A stretch of DNA of 64,000 nt from Volvariella volvacea V23 (lineage: Eukaryota > Basidiomycota > Agaricomycetes > Agaricales > Pluteaceae). The stretch is from NCBI GenBank assembly GCA_000349905.1, contig KB722736.1, positions 2,369,428-2,433,427 of the forward strand, read 5' to 3'. A program made the position numbers and the translations under genes. The notes under the pieces were generated by a model. That model was not told the origin of the DNA, made no database searches, and was given only the letters and a program-made list of their open reading frames with translations. Below, one piece after another: positions 33,819-44,466 of this stretch (position 1 is its first letter; each line of letters opens with the position of its first letter).

Positions 33819-35510
33819 TCAACTCGTGCCGCCAGTGGCTGTCGTCTTCTCCAGAATTATGGGGCTATCTGCAGGATCCCTTTCGTCTGTGGGTTTCAGT
33901 GTCATGCGGCCCATGCGTTCTGTGGCATACATGACCGTAGGGAGTGAGCCTGGAACAGTATCTGACGAGCTTTTCCCTTCGCTATGACTTTCTGAAGCAT
34001 GGCGATCAATCGGCTGAGCGTCCTCGTTCCGAATAATTGGCAAAGGAATTCCGACGGGCGAAGGAAGCGCCCTCTCTATCCGTTCGTCGGGAGTGATTGT
34101 GTCGGTTTGTGGAAGGTCATAGGGCGATAGTTCAACACCCCTTGAAGCCTCCTCTGTCTCCTCTGACTGCTCATAATCCTCTCCATTTTCGCCACTGAAT
34201 CCTCCAGTTCGAACACTATTTGAAGCCCATAAACTCCCGTTCCGTGCCAACGACGGTGTTCCTGGCCCCGTCTGAATCCTGGCACTCCACCTACTAACTT
34301 CACTCTCCCAGCTATTTCTCCTCGAACTTCTTGGCCGCAGGGCGCGGACGCTGGCATCTACGTCTCTCTCCTCCAGTCGTTCATCGTCCCCCAATACGAA
34401 CTGACTTGTGCTCTCGGCATCTGCATATTGGAAGCTGCCGCCAAAATGAGAAAGCGAGTCACTTGGCCCAAGTGCTGATGGGGTGGTTGCAATGCTGTGA
34501 CCATGGAAATGCGATGTGGTGCGGAGTCCCGGTATAGCAAAAGCTGACGAAGCAAGAGTGAGAATTGAAGCATTGTCGGGAGGGGGTGAAGACGGGCGGG
34601 GATTGTTCCTGGGGTGGTGCGCCGTGTGGAGGGGGGCCTGCACGACAGTTAGCTGCCCACTTGGCGGGGGTAAACTGCCGGAAGGTGGGCGTGAAGATTG
34701 CTGCAACGATGAAAAAGTCACCGCACCACCCGGTCCCAAGAGACTAGTGGCATTTGACGACGTCCGGGCGTGGTTCATAAAGCGATTATTCATTTGTGAG
34801 GTGGGTGTAAGTGGAGCCTGTGCTATATGCGCCATTCCACCACCCTGAAGGTCGATGCTCAGGAGGGTAGTCGGTTTGGTGCTAGCAGCAATGCTCCTGA
34901 ACGTGCGGGGATTGGACAAATACGACGACGAAGAACGAGACGGCGATGGCGATGGAGGAATACTCGGAGGAATGGGGCGAACAGAGGCATCTTCATCTGC
35001 TTCCATCGCACTAGTGGGCGACCAGGTCGAAATGCGGGCCATGGATGACTCATCTGCGGAGGCGTCGCCATCATCATCGTTAATGGGAGTGGAATAAAAG
35101 TTAAGTTCATCGTCTCCATTCAATGAAATCGTTTTCCTCGGTATGGTCCCGTTAGCGTCCAGCCGGCCAGTGTGTCTTGCAACGGGCGACAGTGGCGGGC
35201 TGGATATACGACTGGGCCGCGACGACGAAATGGTAGTGCGACCTTGACTGCGTCCTGAATCCGAACGCTGAGTGCTCTGCTCACTTCTTTTGACTTTGGT
35301 TGTGCCAGATAATTTGCGCTGAAACCAATTGATAATGGGCTTGCCGCCATGACGAGTGGTCTTTTTGTGATGGGTTGAGGGTACGAGAGGTCTAATCGGG
35401 GCAGCAAGAGCGTTTGAAATTGGTTCAGCGCGTTTGGATCTGGCTTGCGAAAGAGATTGAGGGGGATCTTGGGACAGGCGTGCGGTGGAAACCAAAGTAG
35501 ATTGGGCCAT
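33819..35510 (-). CDS. Ser/Arg-rich intronless fungal protein
   Basis: Single exon of 563 residues. The only ordered-looking part is near residues 45-75 (TTRHGGKPIINWFQRKLSGTTKVKR), a basic segment that may be a short binding motif. Most of the remainder is Ser/Pro/Thr-rich, with many SP and SxxS sites, and looks disordered. Near the C-terminus there are acidic patches (ENGEDYEQSEETEEA) and a possible last helix (VMYATERMGRMTLKP). Such proteins are often signalling or cell-polarity scaffolds, but no domain was recognised. A TATA-like box lies 38 bp before the ATG, implying a very short 5' leader. Confidence 0.72.
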   Translation of the reverse strand: MAQSTLVSTARLSQDPPQSLSQARSKRAEPISNALAAPIRPLVPSTHHKKTTRHGGKPIINWFQRKLSGTTKVKRSEQSTQRSDSGRSQGRTTISSSRPSRISSPPLSPVARHTGRLDANGTIPRKTISLNGDDELNFYSTPINDDDGDASADESSMARISTWSPTSAMEADEDASVRPIPPSIPPSPSPSRSSSSYLSNPRTFRSIAASTKPTTLLSIDLQGGGMAHIAQAPLTPTSQMNNRFMNHARTSSNATSLLGPGGAVTFSSLQQSSRPPSGSLPPPSGQLTVVQAPLHTAHHPRNNPRPSSPPPDNASILTLASSAFAIPGLRTTSHFHGHSIATTPSALGPSDSLSHFGGSFQYADAESTSQFVLGDDERLEERDVDASVRALRPRSSRRNSWESEVSRWSARIQTGPGTPSLARNGSLWASNSVRTGGFSGENGEDYEQSEETEEASRGVELSPYDLPQTDTITPDERIERALPSPVGIPLPIIRNEDAQPIDRHASESHSEGKSSSDTVPGSLPTVMYATERMGRMTLKPTDERDPADSPIILEKTTATGGTS

Positions 35511-35547
35511 GGAAAAGAGAGGCAGTTGTAGGTGGCGGGCGGTGTTG

Positions 35548-35554
35548 ATTTATA
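35548..35554 (-). promoter_or_regulatory. TATA-like box of the 33.8-35.5 kb gene
   Basis: TATAAAT is read on the minus strand 38 bp upstream of the ATG at 35510. If used, transcription would begin almost at the start codon. Confidence 0.4.
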
Positions 35555-35761
35555 GAAGGGCCGGATGATGATTGAAACAAAAAGAGGCTGTTGTCTCGTG
35601 AAACGTGCTCGCTGCCTGTACAACCTTATTGCCTCATCGGTCCCTGTCGGTCCAATTGCTATATTTTGCTTCACTAACTTTACACCTAACTATATACCAT
35701 ACTTGAAACATACTATTATCATGCTAATATGTCTACATTGCCTGTACATTATTTCGTATAG

Positions 35762-38463
35762 TTACCAGTCTGTTCGCTTTCCAGACCGTCCCGTTGCAAC
35801 TGGAACCTTGCCACCTTTGTACCCAAAGCCGTTTAGCCATGGCCACAATTCTGATCGTTTTTGCTCGAACGAGTCGATTGCATCTCCACGCTGCATCGTT
35901 AATGCAATATCGTCAAGTCCATTCAGTAAGCAATGTCTTCTAAAGGCATCAGTCGTGAATTTCACCGCCGGATTACCGTTGGACCGCCGGATCTCCTCCT
36001 TTTCGAGGTCCACTTCCAACTCAAGCCCTGCCTCTGCCTCTGCCGCTAATTCACGGCAATCCTCAACGGATGCTACGACAGGGAGCATCCCGTTCTGCAT
36101 AGAATTGTTCTTGAAGATATCTGCAAAGCTTGGGGCAATTATACACCGGATGCCAAAATCGTTTCTGGAACGTCCCTAAATTAGAGAGGATCACGACAGT
36201 AGCGTTGCACTTACAAACTCCAAGGAGCATGCTCACGAGAGCTGCCGCATCCAAAGTTCCTCCCGGTGCAAACCAAGATCTTGGCGCGATTGAAGGGTTC
36301 CCGATTCAAGACAAAATCAGTGTCTCCCCCTGTACGGGGGTCCTTTCGCAACGTGTAGAACAGGGCATTGCCAAGGCCAGTTCGCTTGAGGGTCTTCAAG
36401 AATTGTTTAGGGATGATCATATCTGTGTCAACATTTTCGATATGCAGTGGAGCTGCAATGCCTCTGATGACCGTGAACTTTTCTACGCTGGTGGGTGATT
36501 CAGTAGGAGGCAGCGTAGATTGTGAGTTCGACTTTTCTTGAGGTTCAGGGGGGGGCTGAGGTTCGTCCAAGAAATTATGCGCGCTGGTCACTTTCAGCTC
36601 TGCTCCAGAGACGATGTGGGTATCCGGAACGGACCCAGTGAACTTGCGGACATCGGTAAGTTTGCCCGTAAGAGCAGCCGCAGCCGCCATAGCAGGGCTC
36701 AGTAAGTGCGTTCGACCTCCAGCTCCTTGGCGACCTTCGAAGTTGCGGTTGCTAGTACTGGCACAACGCTCCCCGGGTGCTAACTGGTCAGGGTTCATAC
36801 CCAAGCACATCGAACAGCCCGCCTCCCGCCAATCGAAACCCGCACGCTTGAAGATAACATCTAACCCTTCGACTTCAGCGTGCTGCTTGACAATACCGGA
36901 CCCTGGAACAATCATGGCCACCACCCCAGGTGCTATTTTGGCGTCAGGGCCAGCAGCAAGCACTATTTTAGCAGCTGAACGAAGGTCCTCAATGCGACTA
37001 TTCGTGCATGAACCAATGAAGACCTTGTCGACCTTGATGTCTTCCATGGGCGTATTAGGGGTTAACCCCATATATGATAATGATCGTTCCGCGGAGGTGC
37101 GCTTGACAGGGTCTGAGATATTCGAGGGGTCCGGCACTACGCCAGTAATCGGGACCACGTCCTGAGGTGAAGTTCCCCAAGTGACGGTGGGAATGATATC
37201 CGAGGCTGGAATGTTAACCTCGATATCAAATTTGGCGCCCTCGTCCGACTTCAGGGTACGCCAATATGCCAATGCGCGGTCCCAAGCTTCCCCCTTTGGG
37301 GCGAGCGGGCGATTCTTGAGATATTCGAAAGTGATGTCATCTGGAGCAACCATACCAGCTCGCGCGCCAGCCTCGATGCTCATGTTACAGACGCTCATCC
37401 GGGCCTCCATGCTAAAGCCACGAAAGACCGAACCAGCATATTCAATGACACACCCAGTACCCCCTGCCGTCCCAATAACACCGATAATATGGAGTATCAC
37501 GTCTTTGGATGTAACGCCCTCGTGAAGTTCGCCGTCCACGGTGATACGCATGTTCTTGCTCTTCTTCTGCAACAAAGTCTGTGTGGCCAGAACATGCTCA
37601 ACCTCGGATGTCCCGATTCCGAATGCGAGAGACCCAAATGCTCCATGGGCTACATCAAGCTGTAAGTACAATGTCAAGTAAGGGGGGAAGGAACGTACTG
37701 GATGTATGTGAGTCACCACAGACACACGTAATACCAGGAAGCTGCAACATGATAAGCTCTTAAAGCGCGAAGCTAGGAGGAAGCGGTCTTACCGTGAACC
37801 CCTGTTCTGGACCGATTACATGAACGATTCCTGTCGGTGGGATTAGATATATGCATCACGGGAGCGTGATCCGCGACACACCTTGACGGCGGTCTTTCAT
37901 CCCGAAGTATGTTAGTCCGAACTCTTTCACATTTGCTTCCAGGGCAGTGCACTGCGCCCTTGAATCAGGCTCCGTGATGAAGCTTTCGACGCTCTTGAAG
38001 TTGTTGCGAGACGCAGTCCTACATGAATACGGTCACAATTGCCGACGTCGAATTCAGAATATAGGAGGACGTACGGGACATTATGATCGACAGTAGCCAG
38101 TGTACAGTCAGGTCGTCGAACTGGTCGGCCAGCCGCACGCCTATGCGGCGCCCCGATTGCATCGTTAGACATGGTAACAGGGATTACTATCGCTTACACT
38201 TACAATCCTTCAAAAGCTTGCGGACTCGTAACTTCGTGGACGAGATGGCTAGGAGAACGCGTCAATCTATGCGGGCGGAGGGTGTATCGGTGAACCTCAC
38301 CGATCGATGTAAATGAGCGCCAAGCCATCCTCATTGATGTCACTGTAATTAACCAAGGATAAGGCCCATGGGTACTGGTGGGAACGCACGCGACGACTTA
38401 CACGACATGGTCATCCCAAATTTTGTCGTACAAGGTGCGAGGGGTAGTAATCGTGGTGGACAT
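35762..38463 (-). CDS. LEU1: 3-isopropylmalate dehydratase (isopropylmalate isomerase)
   Basis: About eight exons from ATG 38463 to stop 35762; the large exon covers 37691 to 36212. The fused fungal form carries both subunits: an N-terminal aconitase-type domain with the Fe-S cysteines in [15 protein letters not shown] and [11 protein letters not shown], and the C-terminal swivel domain with [17 protein letters not shown]. The order from [21 protein letters not shown] through [27 protein letters not shown] fits leucine-pathway enzymes rather than aconitase. It converts 2-isopropylmalate to 3-isopropylmalate in leucine synthesis, in the cytosol in yeast. A strong TATA box (TATAAAAG) lies 46 bp before the start. 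Confidence 0.95.
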
Positions 38464-38508
38464 GATGGGTGACGAGGTGAGATTAGAGAATAGGCTTGCG
38501 GCGATTCG

Positions 38509-38516
38509 CTTTTATA
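38509..38516 (-). promoter_or_regulatory. TATA box of LEU1
   Basis: TATAAAAG on the minus strand, 46 bp upstream of the LEU1 start codon. A CCG-N7-CGG motif at 38573-38585 lies just upstream of it. It resembles the binding half-sites of Zn2Cys6 activators but does not match the known Leu3 site CCGG-N2-CCGG, so its role is inferred. Confidence 0.5.
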
Positions 38517-38654
38517 CTTTGGACTCAATTTACTGGGATCGGCCGAGGCCAATCTACGTTTTCGGACTGTCGCCGACTCGATCGGTTTTTCAGTTCGTAA
38601 TTCAGTTCGTAAACATTTGTACATTGAAACTCCCCAACGTAGGTCTACCCCACT

Positions 38655-40310
38655 CTAACGACCCATAACACCCCACCAACTGAGCCCAATTATCCCACCA
38701 GCAATGATGGCAATCGGCGCTGGGACATTGAACGATTGCACTGCGACATATGTACTCGCCGTGACTGCAACCCACCATGGATTCGAGCCTAGAGAGCTAC
38801 CGTGGCTTTTATCGACAGTAAGGTAGCCTATTTCCCACAGGCGATAAACTGCTGTGAAAACTAAGCCAACCGCGGCAGCATTAACGCCCCTCAAAACACT
38901 GACTACAAATCGGTTCGTCCGCACTGCCCGCCAGACGCTCTGAAATCCAACAGAAAGCGTCAGGCCTGGTGCAAAAATGCCCAGGAACGCTATAACGCCA
39001 CCAAGGAACATTTGTTGAGAAGATTTTGATAACGCGAGTGCCCCCAGGTAAATAGCGAAGTTGAAATTGGGACCGGGTGAGGCCTGGATTAGTGCCAAAC
39101 CTATCAAGAAGTCTCGAGGTGCTACCCATCCCGGTTGAACAGCGTATTCACGCAAAAGCGGGATGACCACAGGTCCACCCCCGAAAATCACTGTCCCAGC
39201 AAGATACATATTCGCAAACAGCTGGAAAGCTACTTTTGTTGTCCCAGAAGTTCCGCGAATAACCATCACTATTATAAAAGAGCCTACCAGGGGTGATTAG
39301 TTACCTCGAAGCGGGGTAAGGGAAACGCACAGAAGAACGTGATAATAATTGCCAGACCAATGCCAATGGGCATTTTAGGTGAATGACTAGTTTCCGCAGG
39401 CGGAGACTCGACCATTTCGTTTTGAGATTGTGGGGAGGGCAGTGGAGTGGGGACCGTTGTAATATTTATGTGCATTTCACCAAGTTCGTTTGCCTCAATA
39501 TCTCGGCCTGTATTAGAAAATTGCCTAATACTTTGGCGTCTGGCCTTCCAACGACCCAGGACCCCTCTCAACCAGCAATCCCAGATTAGAGTGATTAAAC
39601 CAGCAACTGCCATAATGACTGGAAAGTACCAGAGTGCATTGTAGCACAATCCGGCACAGCCAGCACCAGTTACCAATAAACGGGTCAAGGGATCTGTGAT
39701 AGCCTTCCTTGACAATTGTACTGCGGCCAAGGCAATGATTCCTACAGTTGCGGCATTCAAACCGCTGAGCAGTGCGTAAACCGGACCGGGGAGAACTTGG
39801 CCGATTCTCCTAACGCCAAGGGCAAGGCCATACATCCCGAGAGCTACGGGAAGACTCCAAAACAGAAAAACTAGTAATGCGGGGAGAAGTCCTGCTCGCA
39901 GCAGGGTAATGCAAAAAAGTATCTTGGTGCTTGCAGGGCCTGGCAAGGCTTGACAGATGGCAAAGAGTTCTTGATACTGCGATATCGAGTCAGTTTGATT
40001 GATGGGCTATTTGGCAGATGGACTGGGGTCTTACGGTCTGCTCATCAATCCAGGGCAGTTGTCCATCTTTCCCTTCGACAAACAATCGATGGAAGACTTG
40101 AAAGTGGGCAGGCGGCCCCCCGAAGGATGTGAAGCCGAGATGGTAGGTCCGACGAATGACATCTTTTAATTTGCTGGAGATGAGATCCCTATCCGCAGCG
40201 TGAACATGTCGAGTGATTGACCGAAAACCCGGCAGCCGCAAACTACGGGGAAGAGTGGTGACAACGGGACCAGGAAAGCGCGACCTCGGACGCAGTTGAT
40301 GTGTGTCCAT
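38655..40310 (-). CDS. Two-domain chromate transporter (CHR family)
   Basis: Three exons with introns near 39970-40030 and 39200-39290 join two homologous halves. The first half contains the CHR motif TSFGGPPAHFQVF and the conserved QALPGPASTKILF; the second contains TVIFGGGPVVIPLLREY and GLALIQASPGPNFN. Each half has about six hydrophobic helices, as expected for the long-chain CHR proteins. Between the halves is a hydrophilic linker of about 80 residues. The gene starts with a basic stretch (MDTHQLRPRSRFPG) before the first domain. CHR proteins export chromate and confer resistance in bacteria and some fungi; the natural substrate here is not known. Intron 2 was read with an acceptor at CTTTCCAG, giving FELFANMYLAG. 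Confidence 0.88.
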
Positions 40311-40587
40311 CTTGAGGCCGTAGAAGTTTGAGAGGAAGGGCAAGGCTATGGGGATAATTGATTCATCAGGCTTAATGAGGCAGAAATGAGCACATCTATG
40401 TCGGGATGGGGCAACCCCATCGCACGGGTCCAGGACTGTGTACTTGAGTTTGCGCAAAAACAGCAGCAAAGCAGCTTCCTAGCCGCCACTCCATTCAGAT
40501 CACCTCGGCCTAGGTACTTTGCCTGCTTCAGGCAGGACGTGAGCCCGTTCGCATCCGCCAGATCTTGCTTTCTGATCACTTATCACA

Positions 40588-42727
40588 ATGTCAGCCACAC
40601 CGCGTGAGATTGGAACTCTCATCGTTGTTGTCCTCAGAGCCGTGCGACGTTCCCTTCACCCATTTAAGCTTACTGACCCACCTTTCCTGTAGAACCATCT
40701 ACCAAACAAACGACATATCGGAAAGCAAGACCCTTACTGCGTCGTTACACTTAATGGCGAGAGGCGCCGCACGAAGGCCATCAAGCGGGGCGGTCAACAC
40801 CCAGAATGGGACGAGGAGATCCGGTTTACGCTTTTTGAGGATGTTGAAGATTTACTAGCAAGAACAACTATGGAGAGCGATATCCCACCCCCGCCGCCAC
40901 CCAAGGACGATAGTCTACTAAACAGGGTTAAAGGGGGAAAAACGCTCAAGCTTGCTTGCTACGCTGATGATTTCCGCGAGCCCGATCTCATTGGAGAAGC
41001 ATATGTCGACCTTACAGAAGTTCTAACAAAGGGTGAAACTGATGGTGAGGTTTTATCTCTTTCATTCAAGTTGGTCAATTAATCCATTTCAGACTGGTTC
41101 ACTTTAATGAACAAGGATAAGTTCGCAGGCAAAGTCTACTTGGAGTTGACCTTCTATTCCAATGTATTTGACCTTCGTCGTTCCAAGTGGCTCGCCTAAC
41201 ATCCCGACTTAGGAACCACCCCCAGTGAAGAAAAATACTCCTAAAGCCCAGGCCACGAACAAGGTATATGGCGGCCCTGGATCCTTCACGCCCACAGGCA
41301 CAAGTGCTGCGCCATCACAGACACAAGGCCACCGAATTGCCTCAGCTAGCAGCATATACGACCATTCCCAGCAGAATCATGATACTATTCCATCATCTCT
41401 TAGAGCTTCACACACACTCGCACGTTTGGATGTCTATGTTCCCCCCTCCAATAACAAGGGTTATGCGTCCGCCGTAGAACGAGTGACCAACGAATTTGCT
41501 GAATTTGGTGTTCAGGAACCCCAACGCCGAAGAGAGAGTCTTCCTGTCCGTGTTATTCTCTCCTCTATACTCATTGTGCTGACGTTTCCTCAGCCTATTC
41601 CCACTTATAGTACTCACCAGAACTACGGGTATTCATACGACCCTGCTGGCACCGTCGTTCGTTCTGATCCTTCAGCTTACCCTCAATATACGACAACATA
41701 TGAGGGCAACCCAGCTCCTACATATCGGGCGCGAGCGCCTCGTCACAGCGTACCTACATCGTCCTCTGGGTTTATTCCTTTGCCCAGTAGTGCCTCCGTT
41801 GTCGCACCCCAATCCGATATCAGTACCGTTCAACCACAGATAACACAAATTCCTAAAGGATATTTGACGACACAGTATACCGGCCAGGCGTCCACCTTGC
41901 CAATACCCCCGCCAACGCCGTATACGCCAACGCCAACTCCCTATCAACCCTCCAGCACACCATCTCCTTATATTACTCAACCGAATTATACTTCGCCGCA
42001 GCAGTACCAGTACCCACAATATACAGTCTCATCTGTCCCTAACGCTCAATATGTTGACTCGCAGCCACTAGAGCAAACTTCGGCTGCTGCACCCACCTCT
42101 GGTCAACCGGTGTATCAATCATATACTGCAACGCCATTTCATGATGCTGCTGTGCACTCCCGGCCTTTGCCACAACCCCAAGCTACACCCCAAGTGTTCC
42201 CACCCCCACCCCCACCCCCGCCTAAACTGTCTCCTACGCCCTATTCAATACCCGTGTCGACTAGCGTGCCACCACAAACGCGGAGTTACAGCCCCACCCA
42301 TCCCACCGGCGGTTTCGCAACATCTATATCTTACTCATCCATACCTCCACCACCGTCATTACCCCCTCCCCCTGTTACACCCCCTCGGCAAAACACAGGC
42401 AATCCTCCCAATTTGCCTCCACCACTCACTCAAGGGTCGGTATTAACACCAAGTCCACACCGCCAAGCGACACTACCCCAACCTCCCACAAATTATCAAC
42501 AGCCCCATGCATACAACCAAGATTACATACCACCCCAACCACTCCAGCCCTTTGTCCCACCACCACCGCCACCGCCTTTGAACCTACCACACACGCCACA
42601 CTCACCATCACCCACCTACCACTACGAGAATCCTCCAAGCCAGACGAATGAGAACAGTCAATGGCCACTCATTGGTCCTGGAGCACCTCCAGTACAACAC
42701 AATAGTTACGCCCACCTGCCCATATAA
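40588..42727 (+). CDS. C2-domain protein of the Fic1/Inn1 (ingression) type
   Basis: Exons start at ATG 40588 (18 codons), then 40694 onward. The first 150 residues form a C2 domain: MSATPREIGTLIVVVLRA, NHLPNKRHIGKQDPYCVVTL, HPEWDEEIRFTLFED, LKLACYADDFREPDLIGEAYVDL and KVYLELTFY. Acidic calcium-binding residues appear only partly present. The rest is a very long Pro-rich tail with runs of six or more prolines and PxxP motifs, ideal for SH3 or profilin binding. This architecture matches Fic1/Inn1-type proteins, which link membrane ingression to the actomyosin ring in cytokinesis; the C-terminus has YHYENPPSQT. Orthology is inferred from architecture. The final exons are short of a recognisable end domain. 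Confidence 0.8.
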
Positions 42728-43153
42728 TAAGGCAGATTTCTCTGCTTGATGATCTCATGATTGTGTTTTTAATATCGGACATCCCGCCTCTACCTTCATC
42801 GTCATGTTACTCGCAGTTACAATATATAGTGCAACGTCGTCGCACACATCCATTACGAGATATGCAACAGGTTATCATGTCTGACCGAAGTGTGGTGCTA
42901 TCAAAAGAAATGGGGCTTGTACGGATAAATAAGCCTTGGAGCCCTCAGAGCCTTTAGCAGGTTTTAGCAGTTGTCTATAGTTATGAGTTGAGCTGCAATG
43001 CTAATATATTCTATGTTAAATGAAAGCAGAACTATTATGACATCTATGGGTATAATCTAGGGCAAGGTCATGCTGGTTGAGTGGTGGAATTGAAACAAAC
43101 GTCCCTTCTCGATTGAGGTCCCAGTGAAAAGTGAATTATGCACTATCACTGCA
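42728..43153. other. Convergent intergenic region
   Basis: AT-rich 3' flanks of the C2-protein gene and of the small membrane-protein gene. No further feature was seen. Confidence 0.5.
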
Positions 43154-43736
43154 TTACTCTTCTCCCGCAATTTTGCGTTCCCTCTCAGCCCTCCATTTGG
43201 CTATTTCGGTCTCTGTCCCAATCAGACCTTGCCGCGCCAAGTCAAGGCGAGCTTCTCGACGGATGTAATTTTCCTCCCGCCGTCTCTGAGCCTCGTGCGC
43301 TAGCAGCGCGTTTTCCGCAGCAAATGTGAGACCAATCATCCCACCTATGCGGTGATTTGATGTCAGACCGCGAGAGTTACAGTATGTGCCCTTGGTCAAT
43401 GACAATTACTTACACCCTGACACCAGAAATGCCTTGAACGCAAGGGTTTGTCGACTGTGGGGCGTGGAGACGTTTGGGAAACACATTACCGCTTACATCA
43501 TGCACAGTCAAAGTAAAATGCTCACCGAAAAAGTGGCCATGAGTAATGAGCCATCATTGCCACGCCTGCTCCCAATGAAACACCACGCAAAAGACCCTAA
43601 GAGGGCGGTGAAGAAACTGCAGTTTGCTTGCTGTCTTAATGACGAAAGGTGAGAAGGAACGAACGGTGATTGCTGCTCGAGATTGGATTTCGTAGGCAGT
43701 CTCAACATCGTCTCGGCCACGAATGCGATTCGACAT
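43154..43736 (-). CDS. Small conserved membrane protein, probably mitochondrial
   Basis: Four exons give about 125 residues: MSNRIRGRDDVETAYEIQSRAAIT, GLLRGVSLGAGVAMMAHYSWPLF, RRQTLAFKAFLVSG, and GMIGLTFAAENALLAHEAQRRREENYIRREARLDLARQGL with a Glu/Arg-rich tail. Two Gly/Ala-rich hydrophobic helices surround a short basic loop, and the C-terminus is a long charged helix. The glycine-rich helix pair and charged helix resemble HIG1-type and other small inner-membrane proteins, but I cannot name the family. The acceptor after the first intron was chosen at CCTCTTAG because only this frame gives the hydrophobic helix. Confidence 0.65.
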
Positions 43737-44466
43737 CGTTGATTAGTGACCTATTGTGGCTGCTGGTTATTATTGGGAGCCCCAACTCCGGTTGATTTCG
43801 GAGGCGGATACCAAATATGACAATCCGCATTGATAACGAGTCTATGTTCTAAAATACTTGGATGCCACGTCCTCTTTGATTCTACCTAGGGTTTGTAAGC
43901 GCGGGCGCTGCTTTTGAACTCAGTCTCATTTGTCGGGGATCAATGTGAGTTTGCTGAGGACAGCAACGCCCTCGGGCTCCACCCTTGGGAATTTCAGCAC
44001 TTCAGACCAATTTGCGCAAGGAGCCGATAACCTCCGAGTGATGAGTCTTCACGAGTGCCCTGCATACGCCCTGGTCCAGTTTGGAGTGTTTCACGGGGAA
44101 GGGGGATAATTCCCATTTAACTGTAAGCTGACGACATTTATCACACCCTTCTGCTGGGTGGTATCTGCATTCTTTGCCTGAATCCATTAATCTCAGGTGC
44201 GTCGTACCAAGGGGCCGGGCTGGAACCATGGCAAAGGTGCAGATTAAAGACCCAATCCATACAATGTCCGACAAATAACCAGAGATACATCACCACCTTT
44301 CGGTCGCTGAACCTTATCACGAGAGCTTGAAACCACGAACGGGGCAATGGCGCAGTTAGCTCGTCACTCGTTGGATTCACAATCCCTATTATATTCAATG
44401 AAGACCAAAGTCCGTACCCATTAGCAGCCCAAAAAATGCGATTCGAACACATCCTCCGAGATAGGA
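43737..44466. other. Intergenic stretch
   Basis: This holds the promoter region of the small membrane-protein gene and the 3' flank of the aminopeptidase gene. The frames on the minus strand at 44002-44452 have no family resemblance. Nothing else was seen. Confidence 0.45.
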
